Below are positions 1-8,586 of a stretch of DNA of 51,171 nt, piece by piece. The stretch comes from CBDHFQ01 sp965262565 (lineage in GTDB: Bacteria; Bacteroidota; Bacteroidia; J057): assembly GCA_965262565.1 (NCBI GenBank), contig CBDHFQ010000035.1:1-51171 (forward strand), read 5' to 3'. The notes below the pieces were generated by a model, which worked only from the letters and a program-made list of their open reading frames with translations, ran no database searches and had not been told where the DNA came from. The stretch's first letter is position 1. The number at the start of each line of letters is the position of its first letter. The position numbers and the translations under genes were made by a program.

Positions 1-456
1 TATTTATCCCAAGATAATCTCCTGGATGGCTTAGATATATCTTTAGGAGAATTCGCCACTCCTTTGATTCCTCCACCTGGACAGGTTGATCTAACTGAAG
101 AGATGACTATTCCATTAGGTACGGTTCAAGGTAATTACTTCCTGATTATAGAAGCAGATTGTAAAAACGAAGTGGCAGAAACAGATGAAGCCAATAATAC
201 AGATGCTATAGGAATTACGGTGAATCAGCCCTTAGCGGATCTGGTGATTACAGATCCATTAATTACACCAAATGCTGTAATAGCTGGTGGGAATACTTCT
301 GCCGGATATATTTTTGTCAACCAAGGACAGGGAGATGCGTTAGCTTCTACTATTTGCTTCTTTTTATCTACGGATAATACCTTGGATCCTGCTGATGTAT
401 CTTTAGGGGAGCAAGCTGCTACGGGCCTGGCAAGCAGGAGATACGAGAGCTGCTGA
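1..456 (+). CDS. Giant CARDB-repeat surface protein, gene 1, 5' part up to a frameshift
   Basis: The frame is open from the first base, so the gene starts outside the window. It encodes the end of one CARDB-type beta-sandwich domain (an FLIIEADC strand followed by an acidic EANN turn) and the start of the next. The frame breaks at about 431-434: this copy reads ctggcaagcagg where the four other copies of the repeat read ctggctgcagg or ctggccgcagg. That is one extra base, after which the frame runs 20 bases to a stop. The protein resumes in frame +2 without loss of homology, so 1-456 and 434-8467 are one gene. The ATG at 64 is internal and not a real start. CARDB domains are known in bacterial cell-surface and adhesion proteins. 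The cause may be an assembly error in near-identical repeats or a genuine mutation. Confidence 0.85.
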   Translation, partial: YLSQDNLLDGLDISLGEFATPLIPPPGQVDLTEEMTIPLGTVQGNYFLIIEADCKNEVAETDEANNTDAIGITVNQPLADLVITDPLITPNAVIAGGNTSAGYIFVNQGQGDALASTICFFLSTDNTLDPADVSLGEQAATGLASRRYESC

Positions 457-3400
457 TTTTCCATTACCTATTCCTGCAGGAACTGCTGCCGGAGATTACT
501 TTGTGATTTTTCAGGTGGATTGTAAAACTGTCGTTCCGGAAAGTGATGAAACGAATAATGAAGTGGCTGTAGCTATTAGTATAGGCCAACCACAACCTGA
601 TTTAGCGGTAGCCAACCTGCTAGCCAACCCCGATACGGTTCAGGCAGGAACCAATATTGATCTAAGCTATCGGATAGATAATTCTGGAGATGGAGATGCA
701 GGTATCTCCACTGGATGTATCTACTTATCAGCAGATAATGTGCTCGATGGAGCAGATGTCTTGTTAGTAGAACCTGTTGTTCCAGGAATTATAAGTGGAG
801 ATCAGGCAGAGTTAACAGAAACCATTACCATTCCAGCTGCCACCCTTGCCGGGGATTACTTCCTGATTATAGAAGCAGATTGTAAAAATGAAGTGGCAGA
901 AAGTAATGAAGCCAATAATACAGATGCTATAGGAATTACGGTGAATCAACCCTTAGCGGATCTGGTGATTACAGATCCATTAATTACACCAAATGCTGTA
1001 ATAGCGGGTGGGAATACTTCTGCCGGATATATTTTTGTCAACCAAGGACAGGGAGATGCGTTAGCTTCTACTATTTGCTTCTTTTTATCTACGGATAATA
1101 CCTTGGATCCTGCTGATGTATCTTTAGGGGAGCAAGCTGCTACGGGCCTGGCTGCAGGAGATACGAGAGCTGCTGATTTTCCATTACCTATTCCTGCAGG
1201 AACTGCTGCCGGAGATTACTTTGTGATTTTTCAGGTGGATTGTAAAACTGTCGTTCCGGAAAGTGATGAAACGAATAATGAAGTGGCTGTAGCTATTAGT
1301 ATAGGCCAACCACAACCTGATTTAGCGGTAGCCAACCTGCTAGCCAACCCCGATACGGTTCAGGCAGGAACCAATATTGATCTAAGCTATCGGATAGATA
1401 ATTCTGGAGATGGAGATGCAGGTATCTCCACTGGATGTATCTACTTATCAGCAGATAATGTGCTCGATGGAGCAGATGTCTTGTTAGTAGAACCTGTTGT
1501 TCCAGGAATTATAAGTGGAGATCAGGCAGAGTTAACAGAAACCATTACCATTCCAGCTGCCACCCTTGCCGGGGATTACTTCCTGATTATAGAAGCAGAT
1601 TGTAAAAATGAAGTGGCAGAAAGTAATGAAGCCAATAATACAGATGCTATAGGAATTACGGTGAATCAACCCTTAGCGGATCTGGTGATTACAGATCCAT
1701 TAATTACACCAAATGCTGTAATAGCGGGTGGGAATACTTCTGCCGGATATATTTTTGTCAACCAAGGACAGGGAGATGCGTTAGCTTCTACTATTTGCTT
1801 CTTTTTATCTACGGATAACATCTTGGATCCTGCTGATGTATCTTTAGGGGAGCAAGCTGCTACGGGCCTGGCTGCAGGAGATACGAGAGCTGCTGATTTT
1901 CCATTACCTATTCCTGCAGGAACTGCTGCTGGAGATTACTTTGTGATTTTTCAGGTGGATTGTAAAACTGTCGTTCCGGAAAGTGATGAAACGAATAATG
2001 AAGTGGCTGTAGCTATTAGTATAGGCCAACCACAACCTGATTTAGCGGTAGCCAACCTGCTAGCCAACCCCGATACGGTTCAGGCAGGAACCAATATTGA
2101 TCTAAGCTATCGGATAGATAATTCTGGAGATGGAGATGCAGGTATCTCCACTGGATGTATCTACTTATCAGCAGATAATGTGCTCGATGGAGCAGATGTC
2201 TTGTTAGTAGAACCTGTTGTTCCAGGAATTATAAGTGGAGATCAGGCAGAGTTAACAGAAACTATTACCATTCCAGCTGCCACCCTTGCCGGGGATTACT
2301 TCCTGATTATAGAAGCAGATTGTAAAAATGAAGTGGCAGAAAGTAATGAAGCCAATAATACAGATGCTATAGGAATTACGGTGAATCAACCCTTAGCGGA
2401 TCTGGTGATTACAGATCCATTAATTACACCAAATGCTGTAATAGCTGGTGGGAATACTTCTGCCGGATATATTTTTGTCAACCAAGGACAGGGAGATGCG
2501 TTAGCTTCTACTATTTGCTTCTTTTTATCTACGGATAATACCTTGGATCCTGCTGATGTATCTTTAGGGGAGCAAGCTGCTACGGGCCTGGCTGCAGGAG
2601 ATACGAGAGCTGCTGATTTTCCATTACCTATTCCTGCAGGAACTGCTGCCGGAGATTACTTTGTGATTTTTCAGGTGGATTGTAAAACTGTCGTTCCGGA
2701 AAGTGATGAAACGAATAATGAAGTGGCTGTAGCTATTAGTATAGGCCAACCACAACCTGATTTAGCGGTAGCCAACCTGCTAGCCAACCCCGATACGGTT
2801 CAGGCAGGAACCAATATTGATCTAAGCTATCGGATAGATAATTCTGGAGATGGAGATGCAGGTATCTCCACTGGATGTATCTACTTATCAGCAGATAATG
2901 TGCTCGATGGAGCAGATGTCTTGTTAGTAGAACCTGTTGTTCCAGGAATTATAAGTGGAGATCAGGCAGAGTTAACAGAAACCATTACCATTCCAGCTGC
3001 CACCCTTGCCGGGGATTACTTCCTGATTATAGAAGCAGATTGTAAAAATGAAGTGGCAGAAAGTAATGAAGCCAATAATACAGATGCTATAGGAATTACG
3101 GTGAATCAACCCTTAGCGGATCTGGTGATTACAGATCCATTAATTACACCAAATGCTGTAATAGCGGGTGGGAATACTTCTGCCGGATATATTTTTGTCA
3201 ACCAAGGACAGGGAGATGCGTTAGCTTCTACTATTTGCTTCTTTTTATCTACGGATAATACCTTGGATCCTGCTGATGTATCTTTAGGGGAGCAAGCTGC
3301 TACGGGCCTGGCCGCAGGAGATACGAGAGCTGCTGATTTTCCATTACCTATTCCTGCAGGAACTGCTGCCGGAGATTACTTTGTGATTTTTCAGGTGGAT

Positions 3401-3805
3401 TGTAAAACTGTCGTTCCGGAAAGTGATGAAACGAATAATGAAGTGGCTGTAGCTATTAGTATAGGCCAACCACAACCTGATTTAGCGGTAGCCAACCTGC
3501 TAGCCAACCCCGATACGGTTCAGGCAGGAACCAATATTGATCTAAGCTATCGGATAGATAATTCTGGAGATGGAGATGCAGGTATCTCCACTGGATGTAT
3601 CTACTTATCAGCAGATAATGTGCTCGATGGAGCAGATGTCTTGTTAGTAGAACCTGTTGTTCCAGGAATTATAAGTGGAGATCAGGCAGAGTTAACAGAA
3701 ACCATTACCATTCCAGCTGCCACCCTTGCCGGGGATTACTTCCTGATTATAGAAGCAGATTGTAAAAATGAAGTGGCAGAAAGTAATGAAGCCAATAATA
3801 CAGAT
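135..3805 (+). repeat. Five tandem 720-bp units (A-B domain pairs) in gene 1
   Basis: The sequence tctggtgattacagatcc recurs at about 240, 961, 1681, 2401 and 3121, and tttagcggtagccaacc at 601, 1321, 2041, 2761 and 3481, which gives a period of exactly 720 bp (240 codons, two CARDB domains). Copies differ by only a few bases. Examples are gct/gcg at the AGG codon run near 2444 versus 1004, acggataacatc at 1812 versus acggataatacc elsewhere, and gctgct versus gctgcc at 1927. Identity breaks at 3806, where the last B domain switches to a different tail. The period is a whole number of codons, so copy-number change keeps the frame. Confidence 0.95.
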
Positions 3806-6800
3806 TTTGTAGCTATTACCGTCAATCAGCCATTACCTGATTTGACTGCTACTGATGCAACCGCTTTACCTGCTGCTATATCAGCAGGAGATTTATTACA
3901 GATTAATTTTACCCTCAATAATTTAAGTCAGGGGAATGCACCTCAAAGTTTTGTTTGCTATTATTTATCCGAAGACCAACTACTAAATGTTGCGGAGGAT
4001 GAGTTGTTGGGCCAGACTGAAGTAGGTGCTATGAATGCAAATGAGTTTATTCCGGTAAATTCGAATCTCAATATTCCATTTACTATTATTCCAGGAGAAT
4101 ATTTTATACTCATTGATGTCAATTGTAATAGAATCATTGAAGAATCAGATACAACAAATAATTTAACCGTTGTTCCTTTTATCGTAGATCAACCTCAACC
4201 AGATCTTACTATAAGTAATGTTGCTTCTGATACAAGTACGTATTTGGCAGGAGAGACGATGAGTATTAGTTATGACATTAGTAATACTGGTGAAGGAGAT
4301 GCAAATACCTCTGAAATTTGCTTTTTCCTATCTACTGATAGCGTATTAGATGTTAGTACTGATCGATCCATCGCTGAGAAAATCATCCCTGGGATCACCC
4401 TGGATCAAACACTTCCTCAATCTATTGTCATTAGCTTGCCAGGTGATGTCGAACCTGGGATATACTTTGTTCATTCCCTGGTCGATTGTGAGAATGTGTT
4501 AGCAGAGCTGAATGAAGATAATAATACAGCCTATTTTATTATTACAGTAGGCCAACCACAACCTGATTTAGCGGTAGCCAACCTGCTAGCCAACCCCGAT
4601 ACGGTTCAGGCAGGAACCAATATTGACCTTAGCTATCGGATAGATAATTCTGGAGATGGAGATGCAGGTATCTCCACTGGATGTATCTACTTATCAGCAG
4701 ATAATGTGCTCGATGGAGCAGATGTCTTGTTAGTAGAACCTGTTGTTCCAGGAATTATAAGTGGAGATCAGGCAGAGTTAACAGAAACCATTACCATTCC
4801 AGCTGCCACCCTTGCCGGGGATTACTTCCTGATTATAGAAGCAGATTGTAAAAATGAAGTGGCAGAAAGTAATGAAGCCAATAATACAGATTTTGTAGCT
4901 ATTACCGTCAATCAGCCATTACCTGATTTGACTGCTACTGATGCAACCGCTTTACCTGCTGCTATATCAGCAGGAGATTTATTACAGATTAATTTTACCC
5001 TCAATAATTTAAGTCAGGGGAATGCACCTCAAAGTTTTGTTTGCTATTATTTATCCGAAGACCAACTACTAAATGTTGCGGAGGATGAGTTGTTGGGCCA
5101 GACTGAAGTAGGTGCTATGAATGCAAATGAGTTTATTCCGGTAAATTCGAATCTCAATATTCCATTTACTATTATTCCAGGAGAATATTTTATACTCATT
5201 GATGTCAATTGTAATAGAATCATTGAAGAATCAGATACAACAAATAATTTAACCGTTGTTCCTTTTATCGTAGATCAACCTCAACCAGATCTTACTATAA
5301 GTAATGTTGCTTCTGATACAAGTACGTATTTGGCAGGAGAGACGATGAGTATTAGTTATGACATTAGTAATACTGGTGAAGGAGATGCAAATACCTCTGA
5401 AATTTGCTTTTTCCTATCTACTGATAGCGTATTAGATGTTAGTACTGATCGATCCATCGCTGAGAAAATCATCCCTGGGATCACCCTGGATCAAACACTT
5501 CCTCAATCTATTGTCATTAGCTTGCCAGGTGATGTCGAACCTGGGATATACTTTGTTCATTCCCTGGTCGATTGTGAGAATGTGTTAGCAGAGCTGAATG
5601 AAGATAATAATACAGCCTATTTTGCCATTACAATAAGTCAACCTAAACCGGATTTAATTATTCAGACACCTTCTGTAGAACCTGTGTCAGCGTTTAGCGG
5701 GGATAGTGTGTTAGGATCTTTCGCTGTGATTAACCAGGGTCAAGGTACATCAGTCGCTTCAAAAGTATGTGTTTATCTTTCTGAGAATAATCAATTCGAA
5801 ATAGCAAATGATGTTTTATTGGGAGAGACCAGTATAGATAATATACTTCCTGAGGGAAATCAGGCAATAAATCTCAATTTACCCATTCCAGTTAATACAC
5901 TTTCTGGTTCTTATTTTGTGTTATTTGTTGCTGACTGCGAAAATGTGGTAGACGAGATAGAAGAATCGAACAATATTGCCACTACCACTATCACTATTAC
6001 TACCCCAGAATCAGACCTGATTGTTGAGAATATATCTGTCATTCCCGACTCTGTGGGAGCTGGGGATGAGGTATCATTGACCTATGATATTAGCAATATA
6101 GGCCTGGGGATAGCAAGTCAAACGGATGTATGTATTTATTTATCAGTTAATAGCACCTTTGAGCCATTACAGGATATTCCATTAAGGGAACTCCCTCTGG
6201 AAGCCATAGAAGGTTCAGGTAGCTTCTCTTTAACTACAAATGCTACCATTCCTCTCTCTACTGTAAATGGTATTTATTTCCTCCTTATAGTGGCAGATTG
6301 TGGGAATAATATAGAAGAAGGAAATGAAAATAATAATGTAGGATTTACGCCAATTAAAGTTGGAGACATACCTGATGGGAACGTCGACCTCACAATAACT
6401 GATCCAAGTGCGTTACCTGGAACTGTGGATATAGGAGATCTAATCAATGTCTCTTATCAACTTACTAATCTGGGTGATTCAACTGCTGCGAATTCTACCA
6501 TTTGTATTTATTTATCTGATAACACGACCTTAGAGGCAGGAACAGATATTTTATTAGGCAATGATGAGGCAGGAAGTATTCAACCAGCACAAAGTTTAGC
6601 TTTCAGTAATGATTTTGTTGTGCCAGCGGGAATAGATCCTGGAGGTTATTTTATCCTGATCGTTGCGGATTGTGATTCTGCTGTTGCTGAAATCGATGAA
6701 TCAAATAATATTTCTACGGTAGCTATATCAGTAGGCCAACCTTTAGCGGATCTGGTTATTACGGATATGGATGTATCGCCTGATACCTTGTTAGTCGAGG

Positions 6801-8467
6801 AGACAGGGTCACTAGCTGTGCAAATTGAGAATATTGGGTCCGGAGCAGCAGGCCCTACAACTACCTGTCTGTTCTTATCGCAAAATAACACCTTTGAAGC
6901 ATCAGAAGATGTAATCCTTATATCTGTAGATACAGATTCGTTATCAGCAGGAAATATTCTAGCCCTAACGGAAAATATTGAAATACCTGCAAACACCCCT
7001 TCTGGAAGATATTTTATTCTGGCTATTACCGACTGTTTAAGAAATGTACAAGAAAGTAATGAAGAGAATAATGTGAGAGCCATTCCTGTAGTGATTATTG
7101 GAGATGATCCCATAGATTTAAGTGTCCAAGTGGCAATCCTGGATCAAAATGCTGTTCCCTCGGGTAGCTCTGTTAAAGCTACTACGACTATAGCTAATAT
7201 TGGGGTAGGAGAGGCCGGTAATTCGACGTTCTGTTTATTTCTTTCCGAGAATGATTCTTTGGAAGAGAATCAAGATTTAAAATTAGCAGAAGAAATAGTT
7301 CCTCCTTTAACAGCCCCAGATGAAATTTCAATAGATATCGACTTTCAAATTCCAGGCAATATTGATCCGGGAGAATATACTGTGATTTTCGTAGCTGACT
7401 GTGAAAATTCGATAAGTGAAGCGGATGAGTTGAACAATATTCGCACTAGCCGAATTACTGTAGTACCTCCTGATGGAGCCGATCTACTTATTATTAATCA
7501 TGCTGTTTCTCAAACAGAATTGTCTTCCAATGAAGTTTTTACTACCACATTTGAAGTTGCAAATATTCATCCTGATTTAACAACTAATCCCTCTATCTCT
7601 TGTATTTTCCTTTCTAAGGATCCTTCTTTTAATCCAGTAGAAGATGATAAATTAGGAGAGGTTTCCACTATAGGCCTGGCGGCAGGAGATACGACCTCAC
7701 ACGAATTACAAGTAAGTATACCTGACGGGAAAGAGCCAGGAAATTATTTCATCTTATTTGTGGCTGATTGTAACAATGAAATATCAGAAGATGATGAAAG
7801 AAACAATATTGCCAGAAGTTCTATCTCAATTACGGATGAAAATCTTCCCGATCTGACGGTAGAAGAACCAGAGTTACCTAATGATATACAACCTGGAAGT
7901 GAAATTGATACTAAGGTTACTATTGAAAACGAAGGAGAAAGGGCTGCTTCTACTTTTGATGTATGTGTGTATTTGTCTCAGGATGACATATTCGATTCAA
8001 GAGATGTTTTTATAACCGAAGTTATGGTGGATTCAGCAGGTATAGGAGAACAGGTTGAAGTAGATGTGAAATTTCAATCTCCTATGAATATTGATTCAGG
8101 AGACTACTTTATTTTTGTTGCGGATTGTGAGGATTTGATAGGTGATGCGGATCGTTCTGATAATGCTGTAGCGATACCTATTTTTGTGGAAGATAAGATA
8201 GGGTGTGATGATCTGGGATTTACAAATATGGTTACTCCTAATGGTGATGGAGTTAATGATACATGGCAAATTGCAGATCTTCCTTTAGACAATTCTATTA
8301 AAATCTTTGATAGGTGGGGGAATGAAATTTTCAGACAAAGTCCTTACACTAATGGATGGAGAGGACAACAAACCGGATCTGGATTTTTGGCTAAGAAAGG
8401 TACGTATTACTATGTACTAGAGACGAATTCGGACCAATGTAAAGGTACTATTACTGTATTGAGGTAA
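434..8467 (+). CDS. Giant CARDB-repeat surface protein with T9SS type B sorting domain, gene 1, main part
   Basis: Continues the gene that enters at base 1, after the +1 frameshift at 431-434. The first in-frame ATG (503) is not a real start. It holds about 22 CARDB-type domains of roughly 120 residues. Each opens with a P-x-[AP]-D-L motif, has a C-[FIY]-[FY]-L-S strand in the middle, and ends with a Y-F-x-[IL]-x-x-x-[AV]-D-C strand and an acidic E-x-[DN]-x-x-N-N turn. The order is five A-B pairs, then C-D-B-C-D, then seven diverged domains. The last 90 or so residues match the gliding-motility/T9SS type B sorting domain (TIGR04131/CHU_C): TPNGDGVND, then IFDRWGNEIF, then a Lys-Gly-Thr-Tyr strand and a short basic end. 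The product should cross the outer membrane by T9SS and be released or attached. A role as adhesin or structural filament is inferred from the family only. Confidence 0.9.
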   Translation, partial: AGDTRAADFPLPIPAGTAAGDYFVIFQVDCKTVVPESDETNNEVAVAISIGQPQPDLAVANLLANPDTVQAGTNIDLSYRIDNSGDGDAGISTGCIYLSADNVLDGADVLLVEPVVPGIISGDQAELTETITIPAATLAGDYFLIIEADCKNEVAESNEANNTDAIGITVNQPLADLVITDPLITPNAVIAGGNTSAGYIFVNQGQGDALASTICFFLSTDNTLDPADVSLGEQAATGLAAGDTRAADFPLPIPAGTAAGDYFVIFQVDCKTVVPESDETNNEVAVAISIGQPQPDLAVANLLANPDTVQAGTNIDLSYRIDNSGDGDAGISTGCIYLSADNVLDGADVLLVEPVVPGIISGDQAELTETITIPAATLAGDYFLIIEADCKNEVAESNEANNTDAIGITVNQPLADLVITDPLITPNAVIAGGNTSAGYIFVNQGQGDALASTICFFLSTDNILDPADVSLGEQAATGLAAGDTRAADFPLPIPAGTAAGDYFVIFQVDCKTVVPESDETNNEVAVAISIGQPQPDLAVANLLANPDTVQAGTNIDLSYRIDNSGDGDAGISTGCIYLSADNVLDGADVLLVEPVVPGIISGDQAELTETITIPAATLAGDYFLIIEADCKNEVAESNEANNTDAIGITVNQPLADLVITDPLITPNAVIAGGNTSAGYIFVNQGQGDALASTICFFLSTDNTLDPADVSLGEQAATGLAAGDTRAADFPLPIPAGTAAGDYFVIFQVDCKTVVPESDETNNEVAVAISIGQPQPDLAVANLLANPDTVQAGTNIDLSYRIDNSGDGDAGISTGCIYLSADNVLDGADVLLVEPVVPGIISGDQAELTETITIPAATLAGDYFLIIEADCKNEVAESNEANNTDAIGITVNQPLADLVITDPLITPNAVIAGGNTSAGYIFVNQGQGDALASTICFFLSTDNTLDPADVSLGEQAATGLAAGDTRAADFPLPIPAGTAAGDYFVIFQVDCKTVVPESDETNNEVAVAISIGQPQPDLAVANLLANPDTVQAGTNIDLSYRIDNSGDGDAGISTGCIYLSADNVLDGADVLLVEPVVPGIISGDQAELTETITIPAATLAGDYFLIIEADCKNEVAESNEANNTDFVAITVNQPLPDLTATDATALPAAISAGDLLQINFTLNNLSQGNAPQSFVCYYLSEDQLLNVAEDELLGQTEVGAMNANEFIPVNSNLNIPFTIIPGEYFILIDVNCNRIIEESDTTNNLTVVPFIVDQPQPDLTISNVASDTSTYLAGETMSISYDISNTGEGDANTSEICFFLSTDSVLDVSTDRSIAEKIIPGITLDQTLPQSIVISLPGDVEPGIYFVHSLVDCENVLAELNEDNNTAYFIITVGQPQPDLAVANLLANPDTVQAGTNIDLSYRIDNSGDGDAGISTGCIYLSADNVLDGADVLLVEPVVPGIISGDQAELTETITIPAATLAGDYFLIIEADCKNEVAESNEANNTDFVAITVNQPLPDLTATDATALPAAISAGDLLQINFTLNNLSQGNAPQSFVCYYLSEDQLLNVAEDELLGQTEVGAMNANEFIPVNSNLNIPFTIIPGEYFILIDVNCNRIIEESDTTNNLTVVPFIVDQPQPDLTISNVASDTSTYLAGETMSISYDISNTGEGDANTSEICFFLSTDSVLDVSTDRSIAEKIIPGITLDQTLPQSIVISLPGDVEPGIYFVHSLVDCENVLAELNEDNNTAYFAITISQPKPDLIIQTPSVEPVSAFSGDSVLGSFAVINQGQGTSVASKVCVYLSENNQFEIANDVLLGETSIDNILPEGNQAINLNLPIPVNTLSGSYFVLFVADCENVVDEIEESNNIATTTITITTPESDLIVENISVIPDSVGAGDEVSLTYDISNIGLGIASQTDVCIYLSVNSTFEPLQDIPLRELPLEAIEGSGSFSLTTNATIPLSTVNGIYFLLIVADCGNNIEEGNENNNVGFTPIKVGDIPDGNVDLTITDPSALPGTVDIGDLINVSYQLTNLGDSTAANSTICIYLSDNTTLEAGTDILLGNDEAGSIQPAQSLAFSNDFVVPAGIDPGGYFILIVADCDSAVAEIDESNNISTVAISVGQPLADLVITDMDVSPDTLLVEETGSLAVQIENIGSGAAGPTTTCLFLSQNNTFEASEDVILISVDTDSLSAGNILALTENIEIPANTPSGRYFILAITDCLRNVQESNEENNVRAIPVVIIGDDPIDLSVQVAILDQNAVPSGSSVKATTTIANIGVGEAGNSTFCLFLSENDSLEENQDLKLAEEIVPPLTAPDEISIDIDFQIPGNIDPGEYTVIFVADCENSISEADELNNIRTSRITVVPPDGADLLIINHAVSQTELSSNEVFTTTFEVANIHPDLTTNPSISCIFLSKDPSFNPVEDDKLGEVSTIGLAAGDTTSHELQVSIPDGKEPGNYFILFVADCNNEISEDDERNNIARSSISITDENLPDLTVEEPELPNDIQPGSEIDTKVTIENEGERAASTFDVCVYLSQDDIFDSRDVFITEVMVDSAGIGEQVEVDVKFQSPMNIDSGDYFIFVADCEDLIGDADRSDNAVAIPIFVEDKIGCDDLGFTNMVTPNGDGVNDTWQIADLPLDNSIKIFDRWGNEIFRQSPYTNGWRGQQTGSGFLAKKGTYYYVLETNSDQCKGTITVLR
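3463..5623 (+). repeat. 1086-bp tandem duplication (B-C-D domain trio) in gene 1
   Basis: The block starting aggccaaccacaacctg at 3463 recurs at 4549, an offset of 1086 bp (362 codons, three domains). The copies are nearly identical through about 4538 and 5623. One visible difference is tattgatcta versus tattgacctt, at about 3535 and 4621. The first B domain of this block is also the last B domain of the 720-bp array, so two nested duplication events share one module. Confidence 0.93.
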
Positions 8468-8479
8468 ATCTTCTACTGA

Positions 8480-8522
8480 TTTAATTTATCCAAGTTTTAG
8501 TAATATTGGTAGGAATTTATTA
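8480..8522 (+). promoter_or_regulatory. Conserved upstream element of CARDB gene 2
   Basis: The block tttaatttatc-[ct]-aagttttagta, followed after a short variable stretch by ggaatttatt, lies about 65 bp before the ATG at 8587. It has a close copy at 16155-16195 before gene 3. Nearer the start both genes also share agttagctt and aacctt-[ag]-cta. Conservation of non-coding sequence between paralogues suggests a common promoter or 5' UTR. No clear Bacteroidota -33/-7 pair can be assigned by eye. Confidence 0.5.
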
Positions 8523-8586
8523 ATTATATCCTGTCGACTAGTTAGCTTTTTCTACTTACATCCTTTATCTAACCTTGCTACACACT

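Noticed and set aside
8575..8586. TTG start for CARDB gene 2
   Set aside because: The ATG at 8587 aligns with the N-terminus of gene 3 and keeps a normal signal peptide; the extra four residues have no support.
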